DNA from: Verrucomicrobiaceae bacterium
Lineage (GTDB): Bacteria > Verrucomicrobiota > Verrucomicrobiia > Verrucomicrobiales > Akkermansiaceae
Length of the DNA: 64,000 nucleotides
Assembly (NCBI GenBank): GCA_027484055.1
Contig: JAIXQH010000051.1
Coordinates: forward strand, 186,001-250,000
Direction of reading: 5' to 3'
Part shown: positions 55,805 to 64,000 of the stretch, one piece after another
How the letters are laid out: each line of letters begins with the position of its first letter
Position numbering within the stretch: the stretch's first letter is position 1
Translations under genes and position numbers: made by a program
Notes under the pieces: model-generated
Seen by the model: the letters and a program-made list of their open reading frames with translations, nothing else
What the model was told of the DNA's origin: nothing
Database searches by the model: none

Positions 55805-57544
55805 ATGCTGAAACAAATCACTCACCGACCGACAGCGATCATCAGTTGGTTAATGGCCTTCTCGTTGTACTTCGTGCTCGTGTTCGTCTCACGAGCGGAT
55901 GAAGTCTCTATCCGCAAGACGGTTGCAGACGCGACTGTCGCAGCCAGCCCTGCAGAGCAAAGGGCGCTCATTTCTTCCCTAAAGTTGAAACCGGCGGCGG
56001 AGGCGGTGACCTTGTTTGATCGTTGGAAAGCCGGGGAGATCTTTCTCTTCAAAGATGATGCCGGACTTACGACTCCCGTTCTTTTAACCGGCACAGCCGC
56101 ACCAGACGGTTCTTTTGCGACGCTGCGTTTGGAAAATGGTTCACCGCTGCTCGCGCCAGATGGTTCTCCCGTTCGAATCAATCCTAAAACCGTGGAGGCT
56201 GCCGAGACAGATTCCGGGCTCCGAAAGGTGATGAAAGAGGTCTCGGATCTCGTCTCACTTGCAGATCCCGATTTAACGAAGCGAATCCGTGCAATTCAAG
56301 ACTCGGCGATTGGCCAAAAACTCGAAAAATTGCCCGCACTACTGGCGCTCAAGGCGACTGAGAAAAATCAAAGCGCCTTGCGGGCCTTGGATGAATCGAT
56401 CGCGATCATCCAACTCCGCTCCCCCATCTCCAGCGAGCGAGTGGCGGCCTGCACGCAGCTTGGGCAGCTCAAGTCATTGCCCGCTTACGACACAATCAAG
56501 ACGATTCTCACGGAAGCGAAAAAAGCGTCTGATGGGCCGACCGTGCTCGCGGCCAAGGCAGCGCTCAAAGCGATCGATGTCCATGTCTCTCAGATCAACG
56601 CCGCAGGAACCGCTTTTCGTGGTTTGTCGCTCGGCTCAGTGCTCTTGGTGGTCGCCATCGGGCTTGCGATCACCTTCGGTCTGATGGGGATTATCAACAT
56701 GGCGCATGGTGAATTCATCGCCGTAGGTGCCTACACCGCCTATGTCATACAAAACCTTTTCGCCACCGGGCTAAAACTGTCACCCTTTGGTGTTTCTCTC
56801 TCACTTCCCGGCATGGATCTAGGCGCTAAAGGGGCGAACCTGTATTTTGTCGTAGCGATTCCTGCGAGTTTCTTGGTTGCCGCGCTGGTCGGGATTTTAC
56901 TCGAACGCTCAGTGATCCAGCATCTCTACAAACGGCCTCTGGAATCACTACTCGCGACTTGGGGGATCTCACTGGTGATGCAGCAGATTCTAAAGTTTAC
57001 CTTTGGTTCAAATAATGTACAAGTCTCCAGTCCAGCATGGCTTTCGGGGAACTGGACCGTCAACGACATCGTTTTCGGATGGAACCGGGTCTTTGTCATT
57101 GGATTTGCCGTTCTCATCATCTTGGTGACTTGGTTGGTTCTTAACAAAACGTCGTTAGGCTTGCTCATTCGCGCAGTCATGCAGAACCGAAACATGGCCG
57201 CTTGCATGGGCGTCCGCACTGAGCGGGTGAATACGCTGACTTTCGCTTTCGGCTGTGGTCTGGCGGGTCTAGCTGGTGCCTTCCTTTCACAAATCAGCAA
57301 CGTGGGGCCATCCATGGGGCAGCTCTACATCGTGGATTCCTTCATGACCGTTGTCGTCGGTGGGGTGGGAAATATCATGGGTACCGTCATCAGCGCGCTC
57401 GGCATCGGCCTAGCGGATCAGTCCCTCCAACAGTATTTGGGAAATCCAGTCATCGGAAAAATTCTAGTGCTTGGCGCGATCATTCTGTTCCTCCAATGGC
57501 GTCCTGCCGGGCTCTTTGTCACCCGTTCCCGTAGTCTTGATTGA
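55805..57544 (+). CDS. urtB: Urea ABC transporter permease UrtB
   Basis: The 579-residue permease is one of the two membrane subunits of the high-affinity urea importer. As in other UrtB proteins, a large extracytoplasmic N-terminal domain (about residues 35-270) precedes the LivH-like membrane part with [38 protein letters not shown] and [21 protein letters not shown] signal or anchor helix lies at about residues 13-30. Two starts are possible: ATG 55805, or ATG 55853 ([12 protein letters not shown]), which fits a shorter signal peptide and the upstream promoter better. urtC, urtD and urtE follow with spacings of four bases or overlaps. Confidence 0.94.
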   Translation: MLKQITHRPTAIISWLMAFSLYFVLVFVSRADEVSIRKTVADATVAASPAEQRALISSLKLKPAAEAVTLFDRWKAGEIFLFKDDAGLTTPVLLTGTAAPDGSFATLRLENGSPLLAPDGSPVRINPKTVEAAETDSGLRKVMKEVSDLVSLADPDLTKRIRAIQDSAIGQKLEKLPALLALKATEKNQSALRALDESIAIIQLRSPISSERVAACTQLGQLKSLPAYDTIKTILTEAKKASDGPTVLAAKAALKAIDVHVSQINAAGTAFRGLSLGSVLLVVAIGLAITFGLMGIINMAHGEFIAVGAYTAYVIQNLFATGLKLSPFGVSLSLPGMDLGAKGANLYFVVAIPASFLVAALVGILLERSVIQHLYKRPLESLLATWGISLVMQQILKFTFGSNNVQVSSPAWLSGNWTVNDIVFGWNRVFVIGFAVLIILVTWLVLNKTSLGLLIRAVMQNRNMAACMGVRTERVNTLTFAFGCGLAGLAGAFLSQISNVGPSMGQLYIVDSFMTVVVGGVGNIMGTVISALGIGLADQSLQQYLGNPVIGKILVLGAIILFLQWRPAGLFVTRSRSLD

Positions 57545-57548
57545 AGCA

Positions 57549-58673
57549 ATGATTAAACAACCCCTTACAGGTCGGCTCCACACGCCTCTACTCCTCACCT
57601 TGGCGGTGATCTTGGTAGTCGTAGTGCCGTTGCTCAATGCATTTGGGTATATCTCTAACTTCACCTTAGGCAATTGGGGGAAATATCTATGTTACGGCAT
57701 TCTTGCGATTTCAATCGACCTACTATGGGGTTACACGGGCCTGCTGTGCCTCGGCCAAGCACTCTTTTTCACCCTCGGGGGTTACATGATGGGAATGCAT
57801 CTCATGCGCATGATCGGTGGGGATGGCGTGCCGACATTCCTCAGCATGGTCGGTCGCCGAGAGTGGCCTTCATTCTTCATCCCGTTTTCTAGCTTTCCTT
57901 TCGCGCTGCTGATGATCGTGTTTGTGCCCGGACTACTTGCTTATGTCTTCGGCTACCTGGCATTTCGCTCAAGAATCAAGGGGGTCTATTTTTCGATTCT
58001 GACGCAAGCGCTCACCTATGGCGCGGCTTTACTTTTTTTCCGCAACGAACTCCTGATGGGCGGGAACAATGGCTTTACGGATTTTAGAATGTTGCTTGGG
58101 TATTCATTGCGCGAGGATTCGACAAAACGCGGACTTTACATTGTCACCGCGCTTCTGCTCGTGCTGGTCGTCGCTGGTTGCAAATGGCTCACCCAGTCTC
58201 GGTTCGGTCTGATCCAGCGAGCAATTCGCGATTCAGAAAATCGAGTCCTGTTTTCAGGCTACGCGACGGCGAACTTCAAGCTCTTCATCTTTGTCATCAG
58301 CGCCGTCATCGCCAGCTTCGCAGGCGCGCTGTTTGTTCCTCAAGTCGGAATCATCAATCCGAGCGAAATGGATACCAGTAAATCCCTGGAAGCCGTCGTA
58401 TGGGTCGCCCTCGGTGGCCGTGGCACCATCATCGGGCCTGTCATTGGAGCCATTAGTGTCAACGCCCTGAAAAGCTGGGCCAGTGTGGGAGCGACTGCGG
58501 ACTTCTGGCCACTCATGCTCGGTGGCGCATTCGTGTTGGTGGTGCTTTTCATGCCGAAGGGTATCATCGGCCTCCCAGCTCAAATCCAAGGATGGATCGC
58601 AAAAAGTCGCCGTGCCAAATCACCAGAGGAACCATCCCCTCTCTCCACTCCACCCGAAGCAATTGACCCATGA
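57549..58673 (+). CDS. urtC: Urea ABC transporter permease UrtC
   Basis: The 374-residue LivM-like permease starts at ATG 57549, four bases after urtB. About nine membrane helices are visible. Landmarks are [20 protein letters not shown]-like residues ([20 protein letters not shown]), [26 protein letters not shown] (the loop contacting the ATPase) and [19 protein letters not shown]. It pairs with UrtB in the inner membrane. It overlaps urtD by four bases. Confidence 0.95.
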   Translation: MIKQPLTGRLHTPLLLTLAVILVVVVPLLNAFGYISNFTLGNWGKYLCYGILAISIDLLWGYTGLLCLGQALFFTLGGYMMGMHLMRMIGGDGVPTFLSMVGRREWPSFFIPFSSFPFALLMIVFVPGLLAYVFGYLAFRSRIKGVYFSILTQALTYGAALLFFRNELLMGGNNGFTDFRMLLGYSLREDSTKRGLYIVTALLLVLVVAGCKWLTQSRFGLIQRAIRDSENRVLFSGYATANFKLFIFVISAVIASFAGALFVPQVGIINPSEMDTSKSLEAVVWVALGGRGTIIGPVIGAISVNALKSWASVGATADFWPLMLGGAFVLVVLFMPKGIIGLPAQIQGWIAKSRRAKSPEEPSPLSTPPEAIDP

Positions 58674-59440
58674 GCCAGAAACCCTTCCTACTTGCTGCCG
58701 AGGGCCTGAATAAATCATTCGACGGCTTTAAGGCCATCAATGATCTCAATTTCTACCTCGACGAAGGTGAGCTTCGCACCGTCATTGGCCCGAATGGTGC
58801 GGGGAAAACCACGTTTCTCGACCTCATCACCGGTCGAACCCAACCGGATGTTGGAACCTTGCTTTGGGACGATGCCAAGCATGACCTCCTCAAGCTCAAC
58901 GAATACGAAATTTACCGCCTAGGGATTGGACGGAAATTCCAAACCCCTACCGTTTACAATGACCACACGGTCACCGAAAATCTGATCCTCTCCCTCGCCG
59001 GCTCACGTGGCATCTGGCACAGCCTCTTTGGAAAAGTCACTTCACTCCAGCGCGACCGCATCGCCGAGATCCTCACCACCATTAAACTATCCAAGCACTC
59101 TAACCGTAAAGCCGGGGAACTCGCCCATGGGCAAAAACAGTGGCTCGAAATCGGGATGCTATTGGCACAAGAAGCACGACTCCTCCTCGTTGACGAGCCT
59201 GCCGCCGGCATGACCGATGAAGAAACCTACCGCACCGGCGAGCTTTTGCTCTCACTCGCAGGGAAACACACCATTGTCGTCATCGAACACGACATGACTT
59301 TTGTCCGCCAAATTTCACAAGGTCGTAAAGTCACCGTGCTTCATCAAGGTCACGTCCTGTGCGAAGGCCCAGTTGACAAAGTCCAGGCCGATGAACGCGT
59401 CATCGAAGTCTATCTAGGCCGTAAATCGAAAGCTGCATGA
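58670..59440 (+). CDS. urtD: Urea ABC transporter ATPase UrtD
   Basis: The 256-residue LivG-like ATPase has Walker [10 protein letters not shown] (about residues 40-48), a signature helix [12 protein letters not shown] (instead of LSGGQ), Walker [13 protein letters not shown] and the His switch [32 protein letters not shown] is typical of UrtD. It energises urea import. The ATGA overlaps join it to urtC and urtE. Confidence 0.96.
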   Translation: MSQKPFLLAAEGLNKSFDGFKAINDLNFYLDEGELRTVIGPNGAGKTTFLDLITGRTQPDVGTLLWDDAKHDLLKLNEYEIYRLGIGRKFQTPTVYNDHTVTENLILSLAGSRGIWHSLFGKVTSLQRDRIAEILTTIKLSKHSNRKAGELAHGQKQWLEIGMLLAQEARLLLVDEPAAGMTDEETYRTGELLLSLAGKHTIVVIEHDMTFVRQISQGRKVTVLHQGHVLCEGPVDKVQADERVIEVYLGRKSKAA

Positions 59441-60159
59441 ACCCGGTCCTAACCCAAGATAGCCTCTCCATCAGCGACCTTCGAGTTTCCATCGGAGGCA
59501 GCGCCATCTTACGCGGTGTGAATCTGACCATCCGCCCTAAAACCGTCTTCTGTTTGATGGGGAGGAATGGAGTGGGAAAAAGCACCACGCTTAAAGCTCT
59601 CATGGCCTTGCTGCCTGCGGACTCCGGCAGTATCCAGCTTGAGGGTTCGAGTATCGATCGATCTTCCACCGCAGACCGTGCACGCTTTGGCCTCGCTTAT
59701 GTTCCTCAGGGACGTGACATTTTCCCTCACCTGAGCGTCGAAGAGAACCTTTTCATCGGCCTGAACGCTCGTGGGAAAAAACGCGACTCTGCCGAGACCG
59801 ATCGCATTTACACGCTATTTCCGATCATCAAAGAATTCCTGCATCGCAAGGGCGGGATGCTCTCGGGCGGCCAACAGCAACAGCTGGCCATCGGGCGTGC
59901 TCTCCTTACGAAACCCAAGCTCTTGATTTTGGACGAGCCCACGGAAGGGATTCAGCCTAACATCATCGATCAAATCGGTGATGCGATTAAAATGCTACGG
60001 GCTGAAGGAGAAATGAGCATCTTGCTCGTTGAGCAGTATTTGGATTTTTGCAAAGAGTTGGGTGATGACTTCGCGATCCTTGAGCGGGGTGCCGTTGCAG
60101 CCCACGGTGAGATGACAGGGCTGACGGATGAAATCGTCAAAGAGTTCCTCACGGTTTAA
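59437..60159 (+). CDS. urtE: Urea ABC transporter ATPase UrtE
   Basis: The 240-residue LivF-like ATPase has Walker A GRNGVGKST (about residues 41-49), signature LSGGQQQQLAIGRAL, Walker B LLILDEPTEGIQ and the family piece YVPQGRDIFPHLSVEENL. It completes the heterodimeric motor with UrtD. It is the last gene of the first urea transcription unit; a 274-base AT-rich gap follows. Confidence 0.96.
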   Translation: MNPVLTQDSLSISDLRVSIGGSAILRGVNLTIRPKTVFCLMGRNGVGKSTTLKALMALLPADSGSIQLEGSSIDRSSTADRARFGLAYVPQGRDIFPHLSVEENLFIGLNARGKKRDSAETDRIYTLFPIIKEFLHRKGGMLSGGQQQQLAIGRALLTKPKLLILDEPTEGIQPNIIDQIGDAIKMLRAEGEMSILLVEQYLDFCKELGDDFAILERGAVAAHGEMTGLTDEIVKEFLTV

Positions 60160-60362
60160 TCGTGATAGAATCCCTGGAAGAGATTCAGATCATCTGAAAT
60201 TTAGGATTTGCAGTTTATCTGCGCGCTCAGCCGTAAAGATCCATCTATTCATGAATGATGAGCCGTGTTCATACCCTTTATTTTATGAGGTCGATTCATT
60301 CGTGCGGGTAGTGAATAATAAGTCACATCCGTAGAGAAATTTCCTGATCAATCTGATCGTGC

Positions 60363-60378
60363 TGGCACGAAAATCGCT
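60363..60378 (+). promoter_or_regulatory. Sigma-54-like -24/-12 promoter before the barrel gene
   Basis: TGGCACGAAAATCGCT matches the TGGCACG-N4-TTGCW consensus at all but one informative position and has GG-N10-GC spacing. The predicted transcription start is near 60389, about 45 bases before the ATG at 60434. This is the best of the three matches in the urea locus. The rest of the 60160-60433 gap shows no gene. Confidence 0.7.
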
Positions 60379-60433
60379 AACATTTGGCATGTTGGAATTC
60401 AGCAAAAAGTCTCCACACACAAATTAAAATACC

Positions 60434-61411
60434 ATGAAATCAAAATTCGGTTTTAGCTTACAAAATTCATCGCGATTCGCCTCAGCGCTTGTCGCAACAA
60501 CGGCCCTCGTCGGCATTGAAGCCGCAAGTGCGATCGAGGTTAAGGCACCAACTGGCTTCATTGGAGCTTCTTACACGAAGACGGACAATGGCACGGAGAC
60601 CTTCCTTGACGGTGGTATATCTCAAGATGCCCTCAAAGTGGGTTTTGCAGCCTCTGAAGGTGATTTTGGCGCTTTCGCCAGTATTTTTTACACACCAGAC
60701 AGTCCCAAAAACGGCGACGAGGTTGGAATCTTGGATGCCTATCTGACTTACAAAATGGGTAACCTAACCATCACGGGAGGTAAGTACCTCAGCTGGTTGG
60801 GCTATGAAGCGTTTAACTTAAACAAATTACAGACCATCACCTTCGCCACCGATCCTGGTGCCATTCCTGCCTTTCGCTCGGGTCTAAAGGCGGATTACGT
60901 CACCGACACCTACTCCGCTGGTGTAAGTGTCTCCGACTCGATCCGTGGTGGAGATGGCTTTTGGAACGGCGATGAAGACTTCGGTAACGGCTTGGGTTAT
61001 GAAGCCTATGTGAAGTATAAAGGCATCGAGAATCTTACAATTTTCGCGGGTGTCGCGTATGAGGATGCCCATGACGCAGCAGACTTCTCAACCTATGATC
61101 TCTGGGCCAGCTATAATCTGACAGATAAGGCCACGGTGGCTGCTGAAATTGTCTACAATGACAACGGCCCAGTCGTCAAAACACAAGGACTCTTGCTCTT
61201 CAAATATGCATTCACTAAAAAGTTTTCGACACTCGCAAGATTCGGTGCCGATGCCTATGACACGGGTGGGGACGACAAGTTTGGCTACACGATTTGTCCG
61301 TCCTACTCATTCACCGATACCTTCTTGGTTCGTGCTGAGTTAACCTACAAGGACATTGATGAAGCAGATAACAGCCTCTTTTCTGGCATCCAAGCGGTGT
61401 ATCAATTTTGA
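60434..61411 (+). CDS. Outer-membrane beta-barrel (porin-like) protein within the urea cluster
   Basis: The 325-residue protein has a signal peptide (to about AASAIEV, residue 36) and then alternating amphipathic strands rich in Tyr, Gly and Asp, for example TGFIGASYTKTDNG and LYDLWASYNLTDK-like segments (TYDLWASYNLTDKATVAAEI), ending in IQAVYQF with the C-terminal Phe typical of outer-membrane barrels. About 12-16 strands can be counted. It lies between urtE and urtA on the same strand and has its own sigma-54-like promoter, so a role as the outer-membrane entry for urea or short amides is inferred. No urea-specific porin family is recognised here. Confidence 0.8.
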   Translation: MKSKFGFSLQNSSRFASALVATTALVGIEAASAIEVKAPTGFIGASYTKTDNGTETFLDGGISQDALKVGFAASEGDFGAFASIFYTPDSPKNGDEVGILDAYLTYKMGNLTITGGKYLSWLGYEAFNLNKLQTITFATDPGAIPAFRSGLKADYVTDTYSAGVSVSDSIRGGDGFWNGDEDFGNGLGYEAYVKYKGIENLTIFAGVAYEDAHDAADFSTYDLWASYNLTDKATVAAEIVYNDNGPVVKTQGLLLFKYAFTKKFSTLARFGADAYDTGGDDKFGYTICPSYSFTDTFLVRAELTYKDIDEADNSLFSGIQAVYQF

Positions 61412-61421
61412 CCGTCGCGTT

Positions 61422-61491
61422 CTACTTAGCGGTTGCGGTGGTATAGTATCTTTAACTCATAAAATATCTCTGCCGCTCATCTGCTAAGTAG
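61422..61491. repeat. Nine-base inverted repeat before urtA
   Basis: CTACTTAGC (61422-61430) and GCTAAGTAG (61483-61491) are perfect inverted repeats around 52 bases in the AT-rich leader between the barrel gene and urtA. It could be an operator or an mRNA structure. No sigma-54 geometry is seen in this gap, so urtA may be read through from the barrel gene. Confidence 0.4.
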
Positions 61492-61534
61492 GTTGGAATT
61501 TATATTATTCTTAACTAATTTACTTATACAATAT

Positions 61535-62782
61535 ATGATCACTCGATTCATCCCAACAGCACTTGCTGCCCTCTCCCTCATCGGGGTAACCGCGAAAGCG
61601 GCAGACACCGTAAAAGTCGGTGTTCTTCATTCCCTCAGCGGAACGATGGCCATTAGTGAAACGTCTCTCCGCGACATTCTCCTCTTCACCTTTGACGAGA
61701 TCAATGCGGCTGGTGGAGTCATGGGCAAAAAAATCGAGCCCGTCGTTGTTGACGGTGCTTCAAACTGGCCCTTGTTTGCCGAAAAAGCCAAACAGCTGCT
61801 CGACCAAGATAAAGTCGCAGTGACCTTCGGTTGCTGGACTTCGGTCAGCCGTAAATCAGTGCTTCCCGTGTTCGAAGAGAAGAAAGGCCTGCTCTTCTAC
61901 CCTGTGCAATACGAAGGTGAAGAAATGTCCCCGAACATTTTTTACACCGCTGAGGCTGTGAACCAACAGGCGACCCCTGCTGTCGATTACCTTCTCGAAG
62001 AGGGTAAGAAAAAGTTCTACCTCATCGGTTCCGACTACGTGTATCCACAGACCACCAACTTGATCCTTTTGGAGTATCTCCTCAGCAAGAAAGTGCCTCT
62101 AGAAAACATCGGCGGCGGTTTCACCAAGGATGCAAGCGGTAAAATTATCTCTGCTGGTAAATACACCCCATTCGGCCACACGGATTATCAACAAATCGTT
62201 GCTGAAATCAAACAGTTCGCAGCCAGCGGTGACGCCTGCATCATCAGCACGCTGAACGGTGACACCAACGTGCCATTCTTCAAAGAATACGCAGCTGCCG
62301 GTCTCGATGCAGAATCCTGCCCGGTCGTGAGTTTCTCGGTCTCAGAGGATGAGTTCCGTGGACTTCCAGCGAGCCAGCTCGTTGGACAACTCGGTTGCTG
62401 GACTTACTTCCAGTCCATCAAGAGCCCAGCGAATGCGAAGTTCATTGCCGATTTCCAAGCCTGGCTTGCCAAATCCACAGTTCCAGGAATCGTGAAAGAG
62501 GGTCGCGTGACCTGCTCGCCGATGGTGCTAAGCTACGCTGGTGTATATCTCTGGAAGGCTGCAGTTGAAAAAGCGGGTTCCTTCGAGGTTGACAAAGTGA
62601 TGGAGGCCCTCAAGGGCGGAATCTCATTCGACGGTCCTGGCGGCAAAGTGACTTCGCAAAAGAACCATCACCTTACCAAGAATGTCTTCATCGGTGAGAC
62701 CAAGGCTGATGGTCAATTCAAGATCCTAAAGGAGTTCAAAGACGTCGTCGGCGAACCTTTCCTGAAAGGGACTTACAAATAA
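61535..62782 (+). CDS. urtA: Urea ABC transporter substrate-binding protein UrtA
   Basis: The 415-residue periplasmic protein is read from ATG 61535, followed by a signal peptide ([22 protein letters not shown]). The type I binding-protein fold is clear, with [53 protein letters not shown] and [15 protein letters not shown]. These blocks are characteristic of UrtA rather than leucine-type proteins. It delivers urea to UrtBCDE. It is the last gene before a strong terminator, and unusually it lies at the end of the cluster, after the barrel gene, instead of first. Confidence 0.96.
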   Translation: MITRFIPTALAALSLIGVTAKAADTVKVGVLHSLSGTMAISETSLRDILLFTFDEINAAGGVMGKKIEPVVVDGASNWPLFAEKAKQLLDQDKVAVTFGCWTSVSRKSVLPVFEEKKGLLFYPVQYEGEEMSPNIFYTAEAVNQQATPAVDYLLEEGKKKFYLIGSDYVYPQTTNLILLEYLLSKKVPLENIGGGFTKDASGKIISAGKYTPFGHTDYQQIVAEIKQFAASGDACIISTLNGDTNVPFFKEYAAAGLDAESCPVVSFSVSEDEFRGLPASQLVGQLGCWTYFQSIKSPANAKFIADFQAWLAKSTVPGIVKEGRVTCSPMVLSYAGVYLWKAAVEKAGSFEVDKVMEALKGGISFDGPGGKVTSQKNHHLTKNVFIGETKADGQFKILKEFKDVVGEPFLKGTYK

Positions 62783-62816
62783 TTTCTTTGGGTATTCGGT
62801 TGTTTTTCGGTTTTGG

Positions 62817-62848
62817 AACCATGCCTTCTTCGGAAGGCATGGTTTTTT
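62817..62848 (+). terminator. Rho-independent terminator with UUCG tetraloop after urtA
   Basis: AACCATGCCTTC pairs perfectly with GAAGGCATGGTT around TTCG, the most stable tetraloop, and is followed by a T run. It insulates urtA from the urease unit. Confidence 0.95.
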
Positions 62849-62859
62849 CGTATCTGGCT

Positions 62860-62875
62860 TGGCATGTCCGGTGCT
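62860..62875 (+). promoter_or_regulatory. Sigma-54-like -24/-12 promoter before the urease genes
   Basis: TGGCATGTCCGGTGCT has GG-N10-GC spacing and two mismatches to the consensus. It begins 12 bases after the urtA terminator and predicts a start near 62886, ten bases before the ATG at 62896. Confidence 0.5.
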
Positions 62876-62895
62876 CAATGATTGTATCTCGGCAC

Positions 62896-63189
62896 ATGAA
62901 ATCACCCAGTTCCGCATCTCAGTTTTTCGTATCGCGTTTCCTCAGTTGGGGAGCTTGCTTATGGCCCACCCTGCTGCTGGCTCATCCGGGGCACTATCAT
63001 CCAGAAGAAACGGATGAATTCGATTTTCTAAGAGCCACATTTTTCCACAGCCATGGTGCTTTGGATTACTTGGTCGGCGTGGTTTTTTTGGTCAGCCTTG
63101 CCTGTTGCTTCTTGAGTGGAAAGCCTGCCGTCCGCCTTGCCGGCCTTGCCGCAGCAGTGGGTTCACTCGCTGCCATACCGCTTTTCTAA
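62896..63189 (+). CDS. Small His-rich membrane protein leading the urease unit
   Basis: The 97-residue protein from ATG 62896 has a hydrophobic N-terminus ending LLAHPGHYHPEETDEF, a second His-containing stretch (LRATFFHSHGALDYLV) and a hydrophobic C-terminal helix pair. HPGHYHP and HSHG recall the metal-binding N-terminus of HupE/UreJ-type nickel permeases, but the protein is only about half their size. It could bind or pass nickel for urease maturation. It lies 12 bases before ureA and is probably co-transcribed. Confidence 0.6.
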   Translation: MKSPSSASQFFVSRFLSWGACLWPTLLLAHPGHYHPEETDEFDFLRATFFHSHGALDYLVGVVFLVSLACCFLSGKPAVRLAGLAAAVGSLAAIPLF

Positions 63190-63201
63190 CTCATAGCGGA
63201 C

Positions 63202-63504
63202 ATGCATCTTTCTCCTCGGGAACAAGAAAAGCTTCTCATCGTCGTAGCAGGTGACTTGGCAAATCGCCGTCGGGCTCGTGGATTGAAGCTGAATTACCCT
63301 GAAACGGTCGCACTCATCACCGCCGAGCTGCTCGAAGGAGCGCGGGATGGCCGCAGCGTCGCTGAGCTGATGAGCTATGGCACCACCTTGATTACCCGCG
63401 CTGAAGTCATGGAGGGCGTGGCTGAAATGATCCATGACGTGCAAGTGGAGGCGACCTTCCCTGACGGCACGAAACTTGTCACCGTTCACCATCCTGTCCG
63501 ATGA
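63202..63504 (+). CDS. ureA: Urease gamma subunit
   Basis: The 100-residue protein matches UreA throughout: [40 protein letters not shown] and [20 protein letters not shown]. It is the smallest structural subunit of the nickel enzyme that splits urea into ammonia and carbamate. Its stop overlaps the ureB start by four bases. Confidence 0.98.
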   Translation: MHLSPREQEKLLIVVAGDLANRRRARGLKLNYPETVALITAELLEGARDGRSVAELMSYGTTLITRAEVMEGVAEMIHDVQVEATFPDGTKLVTVHHPVR

Positions 63505-63818
63505 TTCCCGGCGAAATTATCACCCCTCCCGGTGCCCCAGATTTAGAGCTCAACGTCGGCCTCGCGACGCTTAATTGCATCGTCGCGAACACCGGAGACA
63601 GGCCGATCCAAGTTGGCAGCCACTTCCATTTCGCGGAGGTAAATGCCTCACTTCATTTCGACCGAATGGCCGCCCGTGGCTTCCGGTTAAACATCCCCGC
63701 TGGCACGGCGATCCGCTTCGAACCAGGTGATACCCGAGAAGTTCCACTCGTAGCACTAGCTGGCACGCGCCAAGTATTCGGCCTCAATAATCTCATCAAC
63801 GGACCACTCGATTCATGA
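63501..63818 (+). CDS. ureB: Urease beta subunit
   Basis: The 105-residue protein matches UreB, with [40 protein letters not shown] and the [20 protein letters not shown] block. It forms the trimer with UreA and UreC. The final DS-TGA overlaps the ureC ATG (ATGA). Confidence 0.98.
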   Translation: MIPGEIITPPGAPDLELNVGLATLNCIVANTGDRPIQVGSHFHFAEVNASLHFDRMAARGFRLNIPAGTAIRFEPGDTREVPLVALAGTRQVFGLNNLINGPLDS

Positions 63819-64000
63819 AACAAACCCGTCCAAACTACGCTGGCATGTTCGGTCCCACCACCGGTGATCAAGTGCGCTTGGCGGATACGGAGCTATTCAT
63901 CGAAGTGGAGCGCGACCTCATCGCCGAGGCGGGCGGTTATGGAAATGAAGTGAAATTCGGCGGAGGGAAAGTCATTCGCGACGGCATGGCCCAGTCGCCG
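63815..64000 (+). CDS. ureC: Urease alpha subunit (N-terminal part; runs off the window)
   Basis: Sixty-two codons are seen. [20 protein letters not shown], then [14 protein letters not shown] and [19 protein letters not shown] are the typical UreC start. The catalytic domain with the nickel ligands lies beyond the right edge. Confidence 0.97.
   Translation, partial: MKQTRPNYAGMFGPTTGDQVRLADTELFIEVERDLIAEAGGYGNEVKFGGGKVIRDGMAQSP

Noticed and set aside
61412-61534. A fourth sigma-54 promoter before urtA
   Set aside because: No GG-N10-GC element with TGGCA-type context is present in the AT-rich gap.

Overview
The window reads as chromosomal DNA from a member of the Verrucomicrobiota, probably the order Verrucomicrobiales. 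This is an inference from gene content: a PEP-CTERM exosortase substrate, a twin-arginine exported Gfo/Idh/MocA dehydrogenase, an NPCBM-type secreted glycosidase, a heparinase II/III-like lyase, and short text-like intergenic repeats. Coding DNA is GC-rich. A few segments are clearly more AT-rich and look acquired. I found no rRNA, tRNA, CRISPR array, intact transposase or phage module.

Layout. 1-5.7 kb: the end-truncated exported oxidoreductase, a radical SAM/DUF4130 nucleic-acid repair pair and an M3 oligopeptidase. 5.9-8.6 kb: rpsO and pnp. 8.6-11.9 kb: an ankyrin lipoprotein, a ParE/Phd-type toxin-antitoxin pair, an AAA_14/DUF4143 ATPase, and a scar holding fragments of pnp and of a second toxin gene. 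11.9-17.2 kb: an inward-rectifier K+ channel, a GspE/GspF pair, then an alkylation-repair pair (methyltransferase and AlkB). 17.6-24.3 kb: a poorly understood stretch with three copies of one intergenic repeat around a large glycosidase, small membrane proteins and an esterase whose C-terminus is encoded by the repeat. 24.5-32.2 kb: a chlorite-dismutase-like protein, a complete tripartite RND efflux pump with a divergent LysR regulator, and a VOC protein. 32.3-42.5 kb: PEP-CTERM protein, leuS, pfkA, a histone-deacetylase-like hydrolase, tsaB and an avtA-argD-argF operon. 42.5-47.6 kb: an AT-rich insert with a SinR-like protein and an FRG-domain protein, then a polysaccharide lyase and a secreted protein, bracketed by related intergenic repeats. 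47.7-52.1 kb: an envelope-type operon (multi-pass GT39-like protein, GMC oxidoreductase, SDR). 52.6-53.3 kb: three overlapping small ORFs, the last with a prepilin-like N-terminus. 53.6-54.3 kb: smpB and rpoZ.

55.8 kb to the right edge is a urea acquisition and hydrolysis locus: urtBCDE, an outer-membrane barrel, urtA, then a small membrane protein and ureA, ureB and the start of ureC. Each of its three transcription units is preceded by a sequence with the GG-N10-GC geometry of a sigma-54 promoter. This suggests nitrogen control by an NtrC-type activator of outer-membrane entry, inner-membrane import and cytoplasmic hydrolysis of urea.

The most distinctive observations are the three matched sigma-54-like elements with a porin embedded in the urt cluster; the mobile-looking repeat family that has rewritten a protein C-terminus; the scar at 11.65-11.83 kb with pieces of two genes that exist intact about 2-3 kb away; the FRG/SinR-like insert; and the GTGA/ATGA-coupled small-protein operon.
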